64,000 nt of DNA from SKGN01 sp050948865 (lineage in GTDB: Bacteria; Bacillota_I; Bacilli_A; RF39; UBA660). Where the stretch lies: NCBI GenBank assembly GCA_050948865.1, contig JBMNEQ010000002.1, positions 1-64,000 on the forward strand, read 5' to 3'. The translations under genes and the position numbers were made by a program. The notes beneath the pieces are model-generated. The model was not told the DNA's origin, searched no databases, and saw only the letters and a list, made by a program, of their open reading frames with translations. Shown here one piece after another: positions 52,723-61,059 of this stretch (positions are counted from its first letter, which is position 1; every line of letters starts with the position of its first letter).

Positions 52723-53955
52723 ATGAAATCATACTACCGTATGCTTAAAAGAGTAAATCTAGTTTCCTTGCTTTTTGTTATTGTTTCATTTATATCAGTA
52801 ACTCTCGCTTGGTTTGCGTATAGTGGTTTAGGGAAGGTGGCAACGGAAATTGATGTTAAGGCTTGGTTTATTGAATTAGAGAAGAATGGGGAATCAGTTT
52901 CTAATGATATAAGTATTTCTTTAGAAGAATTATATCCTGGTATGAAGACAGTAACCGAAGAAATTAAGATAAAAAATTTAGGAGATTCTGATGCAAGTGT
53001 GAATTACTCTATTGTTTCAGCAAGGATTTTAGGTGAAGAAAAAGATAATTATTTAATAACAGAAAATGAGTTAACTTCAGAAGAAGTAGAAGATATCTTA
53101 TCTCATCAATATCCTTTTAAGATTAATATTAATTTATCACGGCATTATGTTTTATCTAAAAATGGAGAAAGCATTTTTAAAGTTTCTGTTTCTTGGCCTT
53201 TAGATTCAGATGATGATGAATTAGATAGTAAATGGGGAAATGATGCTTATAATTTTTATCAAAAAGAATTAAAACAACAGAAGAATAATCCTAATTATCA
53301 AATTCGACCAGCAATTCAAATTGTTTTAAGTGTAGTAGCAGAACAATATATAAAGGAAAGTAAAACTAGTGATGTTCGTTATAATTTAGGGGATGTAATT
53401 CTTTATGATGTAGAAGAAAAGAAGGTTTGTCCTACTTTAAGTGAAACTTGTTTAAAGACTTATGTAATTGATGTTAATAACACTTTAGGAGATAACTTTG
53501 TTTCTTTATTACTAGATCCTAAGGGTTCTTATATTCAGGGTGATTATTATAATTATACTTCTTTATATGATGCTTTAACTAGAGATTGGGAAGTAACTAG
53601 TAGAGCTTTAGTAGTAGAAGATTTATTAAAAATAATTTCCACTGATGTTGTTGCTTCCTTTTTGGTTAGAGAAGATTTATCTAATACAATTATTGGTAAT
53701 TTAAAATATGAAAATAGAATGAGTAGTTTTTTAGATAAAACAGTGTTATTTAATGGATATTATTACTTTAAAAATAATAAATTTAACTTTTTAATCCCTG
53801 ATAATTGTTATTGGACAAATAGTAATTATAATGATGATTATGGATATGGGGTGGTAAAATATAATGAAAAGAGGACTAAGATTTATGCTGAAGAAAAGGA
53901 AAAAATTTGTCAAGTAATACCAGTAATTGAAGTAGAAAAAGCTGATTTAAATTAA
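52723..53955 (+). CDS. TasA-like surface protein at the end of the AAA+ operon
   Basis: A 410-residue exported protein. The signal helix ends in ISVTLAWFAYSGLGKVATEID, the SipW-cleaved type. The first mature domain reads like TasA: ISLEELYPGMKTVTEEIKIKNLGDSDASVNYSI (the 'PG...i.N.G' pattern). The second half has CYWTNSNYNDDYGYGVVKY near the end and several Cys. It starts 28 bp after the signal peptidase with AGAGGTGG upstream, making them a probable enzyme-substrate pair. Confidence 0.72.
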   Translation: MKSYYRMLKRVNLVSLLFVIVSFISVTLAWFAYSGLGKVATEIDVKAWFIELEKNGESVSNDISISLEELYPGMKTVTEEIKIKNLGDSDASVNYSIVSARILGEEKDNYLITENELTSEEVEDILSHQYPFKININLSRHYVLSKNGESIFKVSVSWPLDSDDDELDSKWGNDAYNFYQKELKQQKNNPNYQIRPAIQIVLSVVAEQYIKESKTSDVRYNLGDVILYDVEEKKVCPTLSETCLKTYVIDVNNTLGDNFVSLLLDPKGSYIQGDYYNYTSLYDALTRDWEVTSRALVVEDLLKIISTDVVASFLVREDLSNTIIGNLKYENRMSSFLDKTVLFNGYYYFKNNKFNFLIPDNCYWTNSNYNDDYGYGVVKYNEKRTKIYAEEKEKICQVIPVIEVEKADLN

Positions 53956-53982
53956 AAAAAACATCTAAGGATGTTTTTTTTA
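53954..53982. terminator. Bidirectional terminator
   Basis: An 11-bp stem (AAAAAAACATC with GATGTTTTTTT) lies between convergent genes. Confidence 0.85.
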
Positions 53983-53988
53983 TTGATT

Positions 53989-54618
53989 TTATTCAATTAT
54001 TTGGGTAAAGGAAATAGAAGCACTTATTAAAAAGGTTAAATCTTCATCAGTAGCTAGAAAGCCAATTTCACTATCCATTTCATCATCCATTAATTCTTCT
54101 TCACCTTCATACCATTCAAAATATATTCTTATTGTAAAAGGTTGAAAATAAAATTCTTCTTCTTCTTTATTATAAAACATAGTATTAGTAATTTCTTCTT
54201 CATCTATTTCTAGTAATTCTAATTCATCATTTTCTTCGTTAAAAGATTCATCATAAAGAGCGTAGTTAGTAATTTTTAAATCAGGAATTTCTTCGTTTTC
54301 TAGTTCTAGTTTAATTTTATATAAAAAGGAAACTTCCACATTAGAAGGATCAATATCAATATCAATATAACCTGTAGAACTTGGAGCCAAAACATCAGGG
54401 GCCACATGAATGTTTTCTTCGATAATAGGAATAAGTGTTAATTCTGATTGAGAATCATTGGTAATATCAGTATTATTAATTAAGATTTGCCATTTAGCAA
54501 GAGGAACTTCAATATTACTTGTTGCATCAACAACATATCTAGAGTATGTTCCACTCATTAAACCAAGACAAATCGTTAAAGAAACGAAGGCTAAGATTAA
54601 ATTCACTTTTTTTGACAT
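53989..54618 (-). CDS. Small TasA-like exported protein
   Basis: A 209-residue protein on the opposite strand. The signal segment ends in CLGLMSGTYSRYVVDATSNI, a common form for SipW-dependent substrates. The mature domain is beta-rich and acidic (PSSTGYIDIDIDPSNVEVSFLYKI, then EFYFQPFTIRIYFEWYEGEE). Its size suits a fibre subunit. As the only surface gene of the island on the minus strand it must have its own promoter, in the 54619-54700 region. Confidence 0.68.
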   Translation of the reverse strand: MSKKVNLILAFVSLTICLGLMSGTYSRYVVDATSNIEVPLAKWQILINNTDITNDSQSELTLIPIIEENIHVAPDVLAPSSTGYIDIDIDPSNVEVSFLYKIKLELENEEIPDLKITNYALYDESFNEENDELELLEIDEEEITNTMFYNKEEEEFYFQPFTIRIYFEWYEGEEELMDDEMDSEIGFLATDEDLTFLISASISFTQIIE

Positions 54619-54734
54619 ATCTATGACCCCTTTCCCCTTGTATTTTTATTATATACTTACTTTATATGTTTTACAATTTGTTTTACAAAAAAGAATGTAA
54701 AATATGTAAAATTGAGGTTGTAAAGCTAGGGATA
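54619..54734 (-). promoter_or_regulatory. Leader region of the minus-strand TasA-like gene
   Basis: This gap must hold the promoter of the gene at 53989-54618. On the minus strand a GGGGAAAGGGG-type purine run (54628-54640) is the ribosome site. An AT-rich stretch (54643-54720) probably contains the promoter, but no clear -35/-10 pair was fixed. No plus-strand gene is seen here. Confidence 0.4.
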
Positions 54735-54899
54735 TGGTTTACGCTATTGTTAAGAAGGGAAATTAAAAAATTGATAGTTTTTTTGAATTAATGGACTACT
54801 TTTAGATTAACAAATACATATTTTAAAGGAGATATAACACCAGCTAATATTATTAAAATAACTAAAGAATTAAAAGATGAAGTTAAAAATGATGATTAA
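54735..54899 (+). pseudogene. Possible remnant of a VbhA-like antitoxin gene
   Basis: A broken reading frame. From 54792 to the stop at 54897-54899 it gives a tail, LTNTYFKGDITPANIIKITKE, that resembles the second half of VbhA-like antitoxins (compare the helix-GEI-helix pattern at 1177-1347). An in-frame stop lies just before it. It is upstream of the second Fic gene but separated from it by the IS1634-like element. Tentative, from by-eye similarity. Confidence 0.35.
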
Positions 54900-54935
54900 G
54901 TCCGTATAATAAAAATGAAAAACTGATATGTTTTT

Positions 54936-55138
54936 GAGGAAGAAGTTATATTTAGGAAAAAGTCATCAGATTTATTTGTTTAATTTCCAAGTATTAAATA
55001 ATTTTATTTAAAAAATTCTTTAAAAATCATAAAAATGATGTTTGAAAGAAAAAATAAGGTTTTATTGGAAAAAAACGTTAAAACATTGTAATATCAATAA
55101 AAGTAATTTATAATAAATAATAGAATTGTGATGTTTAT
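54936..55138 (+). repeat. Left 203-bp target duplication of the IS1634-like element
   Basis: Appears identical to 57129-57331 over 203 bp, begins GAGGAAGAAG and abuts the IS terminal repeat. The family is known for unusually long target duplications. The repeat holds no gene. Confidence 0.92.
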
Positions 55139-55154
55139 CTTGAGTTTGACAGTT

Positions 55155-55195
55155 AAAACGCACAAACCTATATTGTTTAAAGGTTTGTGCGTTTT
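55155..55195. terminator. Strong hairpin at the left end of the IS
   Basis: A 15-bp perfect stem (55155-55169 with 55181-55195) with A and T ends, downstream of the transposase stop. It ends the transposase message and shields against outside transcription. Confidence 0.8.
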
Positions 55196-55225
55196 CAGTT
55201 TGTTGTGAAATAATATGTTTTTAAG

Positions 55226-56989
55226 TCATTTTAAAATTTGACGTATTTTTGACAAAGTTAAATATTTTTTTGATAAATCAACATTATATATATTTTCTAA
55301 TTTTGAAATTATTTTATCTCTAAAGTTTTGTAAATAAACATCATGTTCTACTTTAGTACTAGTATATTTTTTAAGTGAGTTTATAATTTTTTCGCTTGAA
55401 TATTGTTCTTTTAAATCCTTTTCTAATAATCTTAATAATACTAATGCTATAAAACAAACTAGAAAATGGGCTTCTATGTGTTCTTTTGTCCATACATAAA
55501 CTGGTCTTGTTTTTAAAGAGCTTTTAGTTATTTTAAAAGTTTCTTCTATTTCCCATAAATTTTTATATTTATCTCTAATTTCTTTATCAGACATTTCTAA
55601 TTCGCTAGTTACTATTGCATAATATCCATCATATTTTTCTTCTTCTTTTATTTTGGCGTTGTTTAATGATAGCACGGAATTATTAATGATTTCTCCAGTA
55701 TTTTTATCAAAATTTATATCATTTATATAAGCTGCTGCTCCATAAGCCGTCGCTTTAGTATATTTTCCAGGATTGGATATTAAATCTTTAGCCTTATTAA
55801 TTAATATATTTCTTTCGCGTTTTTGTTTATCAGCATATTTTTTTGAATAATAGACCATTTGTTTTTGATAAATATCAAATTTGTTGTTTCGTTTTCCATT
55901 TCTATCTATTTTAGTAGTTTTAGCAAAGACTCTTGATTTGTGTATAAATTTTATTGAATTACCTTCTTTATCGGTAATATCATCTTTAATATAACCATTT
56001 TTATTAAGAACCCATCTTTTAAATTCTTTATCCGCTCCTCTAACAGTTTGTCCAAAAATATAACCATCTGTTTCTGTATAGTTATTATTTTTACCAGCAA
56101 TAAATACAGTATTATCGGAAGTATTTAATGCTCTATCAGAGACAACTACAACCCTATCTAAATTAAATTTTGCTTTACCCTCTTTAATTGCTGGTCTTAA
56201 AGATGTTTTTTCTGATTCGTTTCCTGGAAAAATATCATAAGATAAAGGACAACCAGTATTATCCATTAAAAGTCCCATTTGAATAATTGGACTTTTTCTA
56301 TTTTCTTTAGAATAACCTTTTTTTCTATATCCTTTTTCTAAAATATTTCCGTTTTCATCAATAAGATCTTCATCATTATTAGAAATTTCAAAATAATAAT
56401 TTGTACAATCATAATAGGTTGTAGAAACATCTCTATTATATTTATCTTTTGTATTAAACCATAATTCTTTTTCTATATCCTTTTTTATGTTAGAAAAAAC
56501 ATCTAAAGAACGATATAAATCTTTTAAAGAGAAATTAAAATTTTCAAAAAAGGTTTCTTTATTTTCAAATGTTTCCTTTTTACTTCCTGGGAAAAGAATC
56601 CTAGAATAAACAAGGAGTTGCATAATAGAATTGATATTAAAAGAAGCTTTAATTTTTTTTTGCTTTTCTTTTAAAAGCAAATCTAATTGTAATTCTTGAA
56701 ACATTTTTTTTAAAATAACATATCCTAAATTTTTTTGAGAAGAAACATCATAATTAATAGTTTTAGAATGTATATTTTTAATAGTTAATTCAGTTACTTC
56801 TTCATTTGTTTTTTCTTTAGCAATTTTTTTAAAATGGGCTATAGGATCATCATAAATATGCAAAAATTCATCTAAATAACCAATTTTTTCAACAGTTTTA
56901 GATCTTGATTTGCCTTCGTGGTCTCTATAACCGTGAACAAAAGATAAATAAATTCTTCCTTTATTATTTTTAGTTTGTTTTAGATACAT
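55226..56989 (-). CDS. IS1634-family (IS4-like) transposase
   Basis: A 587-residue DDE transposase. The N-terminus YLKQTKNNKGRIYLSFVHGY is typical of IS1634. The catalytic Asp positions are in STTYYDCTNYYFE and VVVVSDRALNT, and the Glu is in the IV helix region of KNLWEIEETFKITKSSLKTRPVYVW. A YDGYYAIVTSE strand precedes it. Uninterrupted and of normal length, so probably active. Confidence 0.93.
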   Translation of the reverse strand: MYLKQTKNNKGRIYLSFVHGYRDHEGKSRSKTVEKIGYLDEFLHIYDDPIAHFKKIAKEKTNEEVTELTIKNIHSKTINYDVSSQKNLGYVILKKMFQELQLDLLLKEKQKKIKASFNINSIMQLLVYSRILFPGSKKETFENKETFFENFNFSLKDLYRSLDVFSNIKKDIEKELWFNTKDKYNRDVSTTYYDCTNYYFEISNNDEDLIDENGNILEKGYRKKGYSKENRKSPIIQMGLLMDNTGCPLSYDIFPGNESEKTSLRPAIKEGKAKFNLDRVVVVSDRALNTSDNTVFIAGKNNNYTETDGYIFGQTVRGADKEFKRWVLNKNGYIKDDITDKEGNSIKFIHKSRVFAKTTKIDRNGKRNNKFDIYQKQMVYYSKKYADKQKRERNILINKAKDLISNPGKYTKATAYGAAAYINDINFDKNTGEIINNSVLSLNNAKIKEEEKYDGYYAIVTSELEMSDKEIRDKYKNLWEIEETFKITKSSLKTRPVYVWTKEHIEAHFLVCFIALVLLRLLEKDLKEQYSSEKIINSLKKYTSTKVEHDVYLQNFRDKIISKLENIYNVDLSKKYLTLSKIRQILK

Positions 56990-57070
56990 TTTATCACTAC
57001 TTTCTTATATAATTATATCACATTCCACAACAATTCGCAACAATAAAATGATAAAAGTTTGACAATAAAA

Positions 57071-57091
57071 AACGCTGATGTTATCAGCGTT
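57071..57091. terminator. Hairpin at the right end of the IS
   Basis: A 9-bp perfect stem (AACGCTGAT with ATCAGCGTT) upstream of the transposase promoter region. It probably limits transcription into the IS. Confidence 0.6.
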
Positions 57092-57128
57092 AGGGTCAGT
57101 TTTAAATATTGGGAAGTGTCAAACTCGG

Positions 57129-57331
57129 GAGGAAGAAGTTATATTTAGGAAAAAGTCATCAGATTTATTTGTTTAATTTCCAAGTATTAAATAATTTTAT
57201 TTAAAAAATTCTTTAAAAATCATAAAAATGATGTTTGAAAGAAAAAATAAGGTTTTATTGGAAAAAAACGTTAAAACATTGTAATATCAATAAAAGTAAT
57301 TTATAATAAATAATAGAATTGTGATGTTTAT
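57129..57331 (+). repeat. Right 203-bp target duplication
   Basis: Second copy of 54936-55138. After it, 73 bp lead to the Fic gene, with the ribosome site AAAGGAGG. Confidence 0.92.
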
Positions 57332-57404
57332 TGTAGTTTAACCGTAACATATGATGTTTTGAAATTTTATAAATGATATAACTTATTTTTAAAGGAGGTA
57401 GTGT

Positions 57405-58256
57405 ATGGAATATAAATATGATGGAGAATTAAATAATTATGAAAAGGTCGAAGAAACAAAAGAAATTTATAAAAAGCAATCATATTGGGGAATGGCTTTT
57501 GGTTTACAAAAAATGGATAATCTTTCTCCGTCTAAATATTTAATAGAATTATCCAATGATAATATAAAAGGTAAATTAAATAACAATAAAATAGAAGATT
57601 TATTAAATAAATATTACGAAAAACTAAATATGATGGATAGCAAAGTATTAGCCGAACGCAAATGTGATTTAGTAGCAACTAGAATAGTAGAATTATTAAA
57701 TGATAATAATTTTTCTTTTCGGCCAACTACATTAAAAGTAATTCATGAATATTTATTTAAAAATATTTATGATTTTGCTGGTAAATATAGAACATATAAC
57801 ATTATTAAAAAGGAACCTATTTTAAATAATGAAACTGTTGTTTATGCCTCACAGAACGAGATTGAGGCTACACTTGAATATGATTTTAAACAAGAAATGG
57901 TATATGATTATTCTAAATTATCATTAGATAAGCAAATAAATCATCTTGTTGTTTTTGTTTCAAGAATATGGCAAGTTTATCCTTTTGTTGACGGAAATAC
58001 TAGAACGGTGGCTGTTATGATTGAAAAGTATTTAAGAAGTTTGGGTTATGATGTTAACAATGATTTATTTAAAGAAAATTCAATTTATTTTAGAAATGCT
58101 TTAGTAAGAAGTAATTATTCTAATAGAGCTAAAAATATTTATCCAACAAATAAATATTTGATCAGATTTTTTGAGAATTTTTTATCTAATAAAACCCATA
58201 AATTAAGTAGTAAAGATTTGATAATAAAAGAATTATTTGCTGATGAAGATAGTTAA
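57405..58256 (+). CDS. Fic-family protein with fused antitoxin-like domain and altered active site
   Basis: A 283-residue protein. Residues 26-72 (YWGMAFGLQKMDNLSPSKY, then IKGKLNNNKIEDLLNKYY) align with the free antitoxin at 1177-1347, so here antitoxin and toxin are one chain, as in class II Fic proteins. The Fic core follows (DFAGKYRTYNI, then the motif at 192-200). That motif reads YPFVDGNTR: Tyr192 (codon TAT, 57978-57980) replaces the catalytic His, so AMP transfer should be lost, although ATP binding may remain. It is the last gene of the element and may have lost its toxic role. Confidence 0.88.
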   Translation: MEYKYDGELNNYEKVEETKEIYKKQSYWGMAFGLQKMDNLSPSKYLIELSNDNIKGKLNNNKIEDLLNKYYEKLNMMDSKVLAERKCDLVATRIVELLNDNNFSFRPTTLKVIHEYLFKNIYDFAGKYRTYNIIKKEPILNNETVVYASQNEIEATLEYDFKQEMVYDYSKLSLDKQINHLVVFVSRIWQVYPFVDGNTRTVAVMIEKYLRSLGYDVNNDLFKENSIYFRNALVRSNYSNRAKNIYPTNKYLIRFFENFLSNKTHKLSSKDLIIKELFADEDS

Positions 58257-58257
58257 T

Positions 58258-58322
58258 CCTAAAAGAAAGTTGGAAGAAGAGAAAAAATAGTTATTAACTC
58301 TTTTTTTTATTGTTTTATAAAC
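58258..58322 (+). other. Right end of the integrative element
   Basis: 65 bp between the Fic stop and the right direct repeat. It contains a weak AAGAG/CTCTT hairpin followed by a T8 run that may end Fic transcription. This is the element half of attR. Confidence 0.55.
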
Positions 58323-58333
58323 ATACGAATAAA
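58323..58333 (+). repeat. Right attachment site core (attR)
   Basis: ATACGAATAAA, the second copy of 30811-30821. It is followed at once by dacA codons (LVRFYNG). Confidence 0.85.
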
Positions 58334-58867
58334 CTAGTAAGATTTTATAATGGTGTTGATGGTTTAAAAACAGGATACACTGATGAGGCTGGTTATTGTC
58401 TTACTGCTACTGCTTTAAGAAATGATATGCGCCTTATTGCAGTTGTTTTTGGAGAACCTGATAGTAAAGTTAGAAATGGTGAAATTAGTAAAATGCTAGA
58501 TTATGGTTTTAATGTTTATGAAACAGAAAAGTTATTATCTAATAACAGTGTAATTGGGGAAATAGAAGTTATTAAAGGAAAAGATAAATATGTAGAAATT
58601 GTTCCTAAATATGATGTCGATTTTCTTTATAAAAAGGGAGAAGAAAAGAAGAATATTGTTTATGATATAAAAATTAATAAGTATCAGGCTCCATTAATTA
58701 AAGGAGAAGTTATTGGTAATTTGGATTTAATAGAAAATAATAAAGTTATTAGAAGTGTAGAAATATCTATAAAAAAGGATGTTAAAAAAGCTAATATATT
58801 AGAACTTTATTTAAGATATTTATTAGATATTATTAAAGGTGATATTAACATTAAAGTTTTTAAATAA
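58334..58867 (+). pseudogene. dacA: 3' part of split dacA (KTG motif and C-terminal domain)
   Basis: Codes for 177 residues that complete the dacA fragment at 30192. They begin LVRFYNGVDGLKTGYTDEAG, with the KTG active-site motif (Lys222 of the rebuilt protein), then CLTATALRNDMRLIAVVFGE, then the beta-rich C-terminal domain and an amphipathic membrane-binding helix. An open frame extends upstream to 58310, but those codons belong to the element. No ribosome site serves this half, so it is probably not made while the element is in place. Confidence 0.92.
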
Positions 58868-58938
58868 TTAATTATAAGGTAATATTTAAGTTTTAAATCC
58901 ATATAATTAAGTGAAAAATATAATTATGAGGTGAAAGT

Positions 58939-59937
58939 ATGAAAAGGTTTATATTAATAGGAATAATAATTTTCTTATTTATCCTTAGCGGATGTAATAA
59001 GCAAAATGAAAAAAGTATTTTAAAAGATTTAACAAAAAAGGTGGAGAATAATAAAGGTTATTATTTAAAAGGGGAAATGGAGATAATTAATAATGAGGAT
59101 GTTTATAAATATAATGTGGAAGTTTCTTATCAAGAACCTGATTTCTTTCGGGTTAGTTTAATAAATACGATTAATGAACATGAACAAATAATTTTAAAAA
59201 ATCAAGAGGGAGTTTATGTATTAACACCATCATTAAATAAAAGTTTTAAGTTTCAAAGTGAGTGGCCTTATAATAATTCTCAAGTTTATTTATTACAAAC
59301 TTTATTAAAAGATTTAAAAAAGGATGATAAAAAAAGTTTTGAAGAAACAGAAAATTATTATGTTTTTACAACTAAGGTAAACTATCCTAATAATAGAAAA
59401 TTAGTTAAGCAAAATATTTATTTGAATAAGGATTTAGATTTTAAACAAATTGATGTTTTAGATGAAAATAATAATCCGCTTATAAAAATGACTTTTTCTA
59501 AAGTTGATATGAAAGCTGATTTTAAAAAGAATTATTTTGCTGTCAATGAAAATATGAAAACAGCAGTTGTTTATGAGGATGTTAAACAAGTTTTTAAAAT
59601 TGATAATGTAATTTATCCCATGTATATTCCTGATAATACTCATTTAAGTTCTCAAGACTTTTTAGAAAGAGAGAACGGAGAAAGGGTAATGTTAACTTTT
59701 GAAGGAGAAAAGCCTTTTACCTTAATAGAAGAAACTTTTAATCCTTTAGAAGAATTTACAATTATTCCTACTTATGGAGATCCAATTCTTTTAATTGATA
59801 CTATTGGTTATGTGGGGGAAAATGAAGTCTCTTGGATAAGTTCTGGGATGGAATATTATTTAGCATCAGAGGTTATGAAAAAATCAGAGTTGGTTGAAGT
59901 TGCTCGTTCTATGAATACAGTTCCTGTTTTAAAATAA
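58939..59937 (+). CDS. LolA/GerS-like lipoprotein
   Basis: A 332-residue lipoprotein with signal residues 1-18 and lipobox LSGC (Cys19). The mature domain has the LolA-like half-barrel pattern: YYLKGEMEIINNEDVYKYNVEVSYQEPDFFRVSL, then LKNQEGVYVLTPSLNKSFKFQSEWPYNNSQ. Gram-positive members such as GerS are linked to cortex or wall processing. It follows dacA, which fits a wall-related role. A separate C-terminal part of about 110 residues is unassigned. Confidence 0.8.
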   Translation: MKRFILIGIIIFLFILSGCNKQNEKSILKDLTKKVENNKGYYLKGEMEIINNEDVYKYNVEVSYQEPDFFRVSLINTINEHEQIILKNQEGVYVLTPSLNKSFKFQSEWPYNNSQVYLLQTLLKDLKKDDKKSFEETENYYVFTTKVNYPNNRKLVKQNIYLNKDLDFKQIDVLDENNNPLIKMTFSKVDMKADFKKNYFAVNENMKTAVVYEDVKQVFKIDNVIYPMYIPDNTHLSSQDFLERENGERVMLTFEGEKPFTLIEETFNPLEEFTIIPTYGDPILLIDTIGYVGENEVSWISSGMEYYLASEVMKKSELVEVARSMNTVPVLK

Positions 59938-59972
59938 AAAAGCTTATAAATTAATTTATAGGCTTTTTTTTG
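59936..59972. terminator. Bidirectional terminator
   Basis: The inverted repeat AAAAAGCTTATAAAT / TTTATAGGCTTTTTTT, containing a G-T pair, lies between convergent genes. Confidence 0.75.
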
Positions 59973-60537
59973 ACCATCCGTATTTTCCTTTAAATTCTAC
60001 AAAGCGAACAGGTGTAATTGATTGAATAGTAATATTACCCTGTTCATCTTTTTTTAGAAGTTTTAAATCTTGTAGTTCAGGAGGACCAATAGGAATAATC
60101 ATTATTCCATTATTATCCAATTGTTCAATTAACTCTTGAGGTATTTCTTTAGAAGCAGCAGTTACAATAATTCGATCAAAAGGAGCATGTTTTTTTAAAC
60201 CAATGCTACCATCACTTATAAAGAAACTAATATTAGTAAAATTCATTTCCTTAAGTCTTTTTTTTGCTTGTCTACTTAATTCTGGAATTAATTCTATGGT
60301 GTAAACATGTTTTGTAAAGTGGCTTAAGATCGCTGTTTGATAACCAGATCCAGTTCCTATTTCTAAAACATGGTGTTCTTTATTTAAATCTAATAGTAAA
60401 CTCATTTTTAAAACTAAACTAGGTTGAGAAATTGTTTGGTTATAACCAATTGGTAAAGGAGTATCATAATGTGCTATTTTTTTATCATCTTCTAAAACAA
60501 ATTTAGAGCGATCTAGTTGTTGTATAAATTTTTTCAA
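59956..60537 (-). CDS. pcm: Protein-L-isoaspartate O-methyltransferase
   Basis: An AdoMet enzyme of about 193 residues that starts repair of isoaspartyl damage in proteins. Typical segments are YNQTISQPSLVLKM, motif I VLEIGTGSGYQTAIL, YTIELIPEL, and the post-I DRIIVTAASKEIPQELIEQL. The TTG at 60537 is about 20 nt from the only good ribosome site (AAAGGGGAG, about 60558-60566). An in-frame ATT at 60552 sits at the normal distance, so a rare AUU start is possible and would add five residues. Confidence 0.9.
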   Translation of the reverse strand: MKKFIQQLDRSKFVLEDDKKIAHYDTPLPIGYNQTISQPSLVLKMSLLLDLNKEHHVLEIGTGSGYQTAILSHFTKHVYTIELIPELSRQAKKRLKEMNFTNISFFISDGSIGLKKHAPFDRIIVTAASKEIPQELIEQLDNNGIMIIPIGPPELQDLKLLKKDEQGNITIQSITPVRFVEFKGKYGWSKKSL

Positions 60538-60564
60538 ATCTTTTTCTTTAATAATATCTCCCCT

Positions 60565-61059
60565 TTAATTATTTAAAATCTTTTTTATTTCTTCTTGACC
60601 TTCTTTATATAAGATATTTCTTCCTTCTTTAATCTTTATTAAAGTAGGTTGATTTATTTGTAAAGAAGAAACATTTTGAGCTTCTTTATTACTATTTTCT
60701 TTTACGATAGATTGATTAAATCCATTTTCTAAATCAACTGTATAGATAGGAAGATTATTTTCATATCGCTCTATAATTAAATTATAAATTTCTTTTTCCT
60801 TATTTTGATGATTAAAAAATAAAACATAATATTCTTTTTCAGGTTTATTAAAAGTTTCTCCTGCTAAAATTTCTTTATATTGGATTACGGCAATTATATT
60901 TTCTTTATTCCTAATTGGTAATTGATTTTTAGTTAAAAATATTGTTAGAACATAAAAACCAATAAAAATAACTAAAACAATGATAATAGTTTTTATAACA
61001 TCGTTAATTTCTGTAATATTTTCTTTCTTTTTCTTTCTATTCCTATTTCTTTTTGTCAT
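60565..61059 (-). CDS. Membrane-anchored thioredoxin-like protein without CxxC
   Basis: A 164-residue protein with a very basic start (KRNRNRKKKKEN), one membrane helix (about residues 25-46) and an outer domain. The order EYYVLFFNHQNKEKEIYNLIIERY, then PIYTVDLENGF, then INQPTLIKIKEGR matches a thioredoxin fold, but the CxxC is absent (HQNK instead), so it is not a redox enzyme. It is probably co-transcribed with pcm. Its role may be structural or chaperone-like; inference. Confidence 0.6.
   Translation of the reverse strand: MTKRNRNRKKKKENITEINDVIKTIIIVLVIFIGFYVLTIFLTKNQLPIRNKENIIAVIQYKEILAGETFNKPEKEYYVLFFNHQNKEKEIYNLIIERYENNLPIYTVDLENGFNQSIVKENSNKEAQNVSSLQINQPTLIKIKEGRNILYKEGQEEIKKILNN

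Larger units (their letters stand above)
55139..57128 (-). mobile_element. IS1634-family insertion sequence
   Basis: A 1990-bp element. Terminal inverted repeats share GAGTTTGACA (left end CTTGAGTTTGACA; right end read inward CCGAGTTTGACA). It carries one transposase gene, and hairpins near both ends (55155-55195, 57071-57091) block read-through. The flanking 203-bp direct repeats are equal in both copies, so the insertion is recent. Confidence 0.92.
30811..58333. mobile_element. 27.5 kb integrative element carrying a surface-protein island, inserted in dacA
   Basis: Bounded by 11-bp direct repeats at 30811-30821 and 58323-58333, 27512 bp apart, inside a gene whose two halves join in frame. 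A large serine recombinase lies 130 bp inside the left end. The cargo is the TasA/SipW-like surface genes, an AAA+/DUF2357 pair, three signal-peptidase-fold proteins, two insertion sequences and a Fic gene. No conjugation, replication or phage structural genes are visible, so it is a genomic island moved by its recombinase or by a helper. Excision would restore dacA. Confidence 0.85.

Noticed and set aside
30822..58322. The inserted region as a prophage or conjugative element
   Set aside because: No capsid, portal, terminase, tail, relaxase or type IV secretion genes are visible; only a recombinase and cargo.
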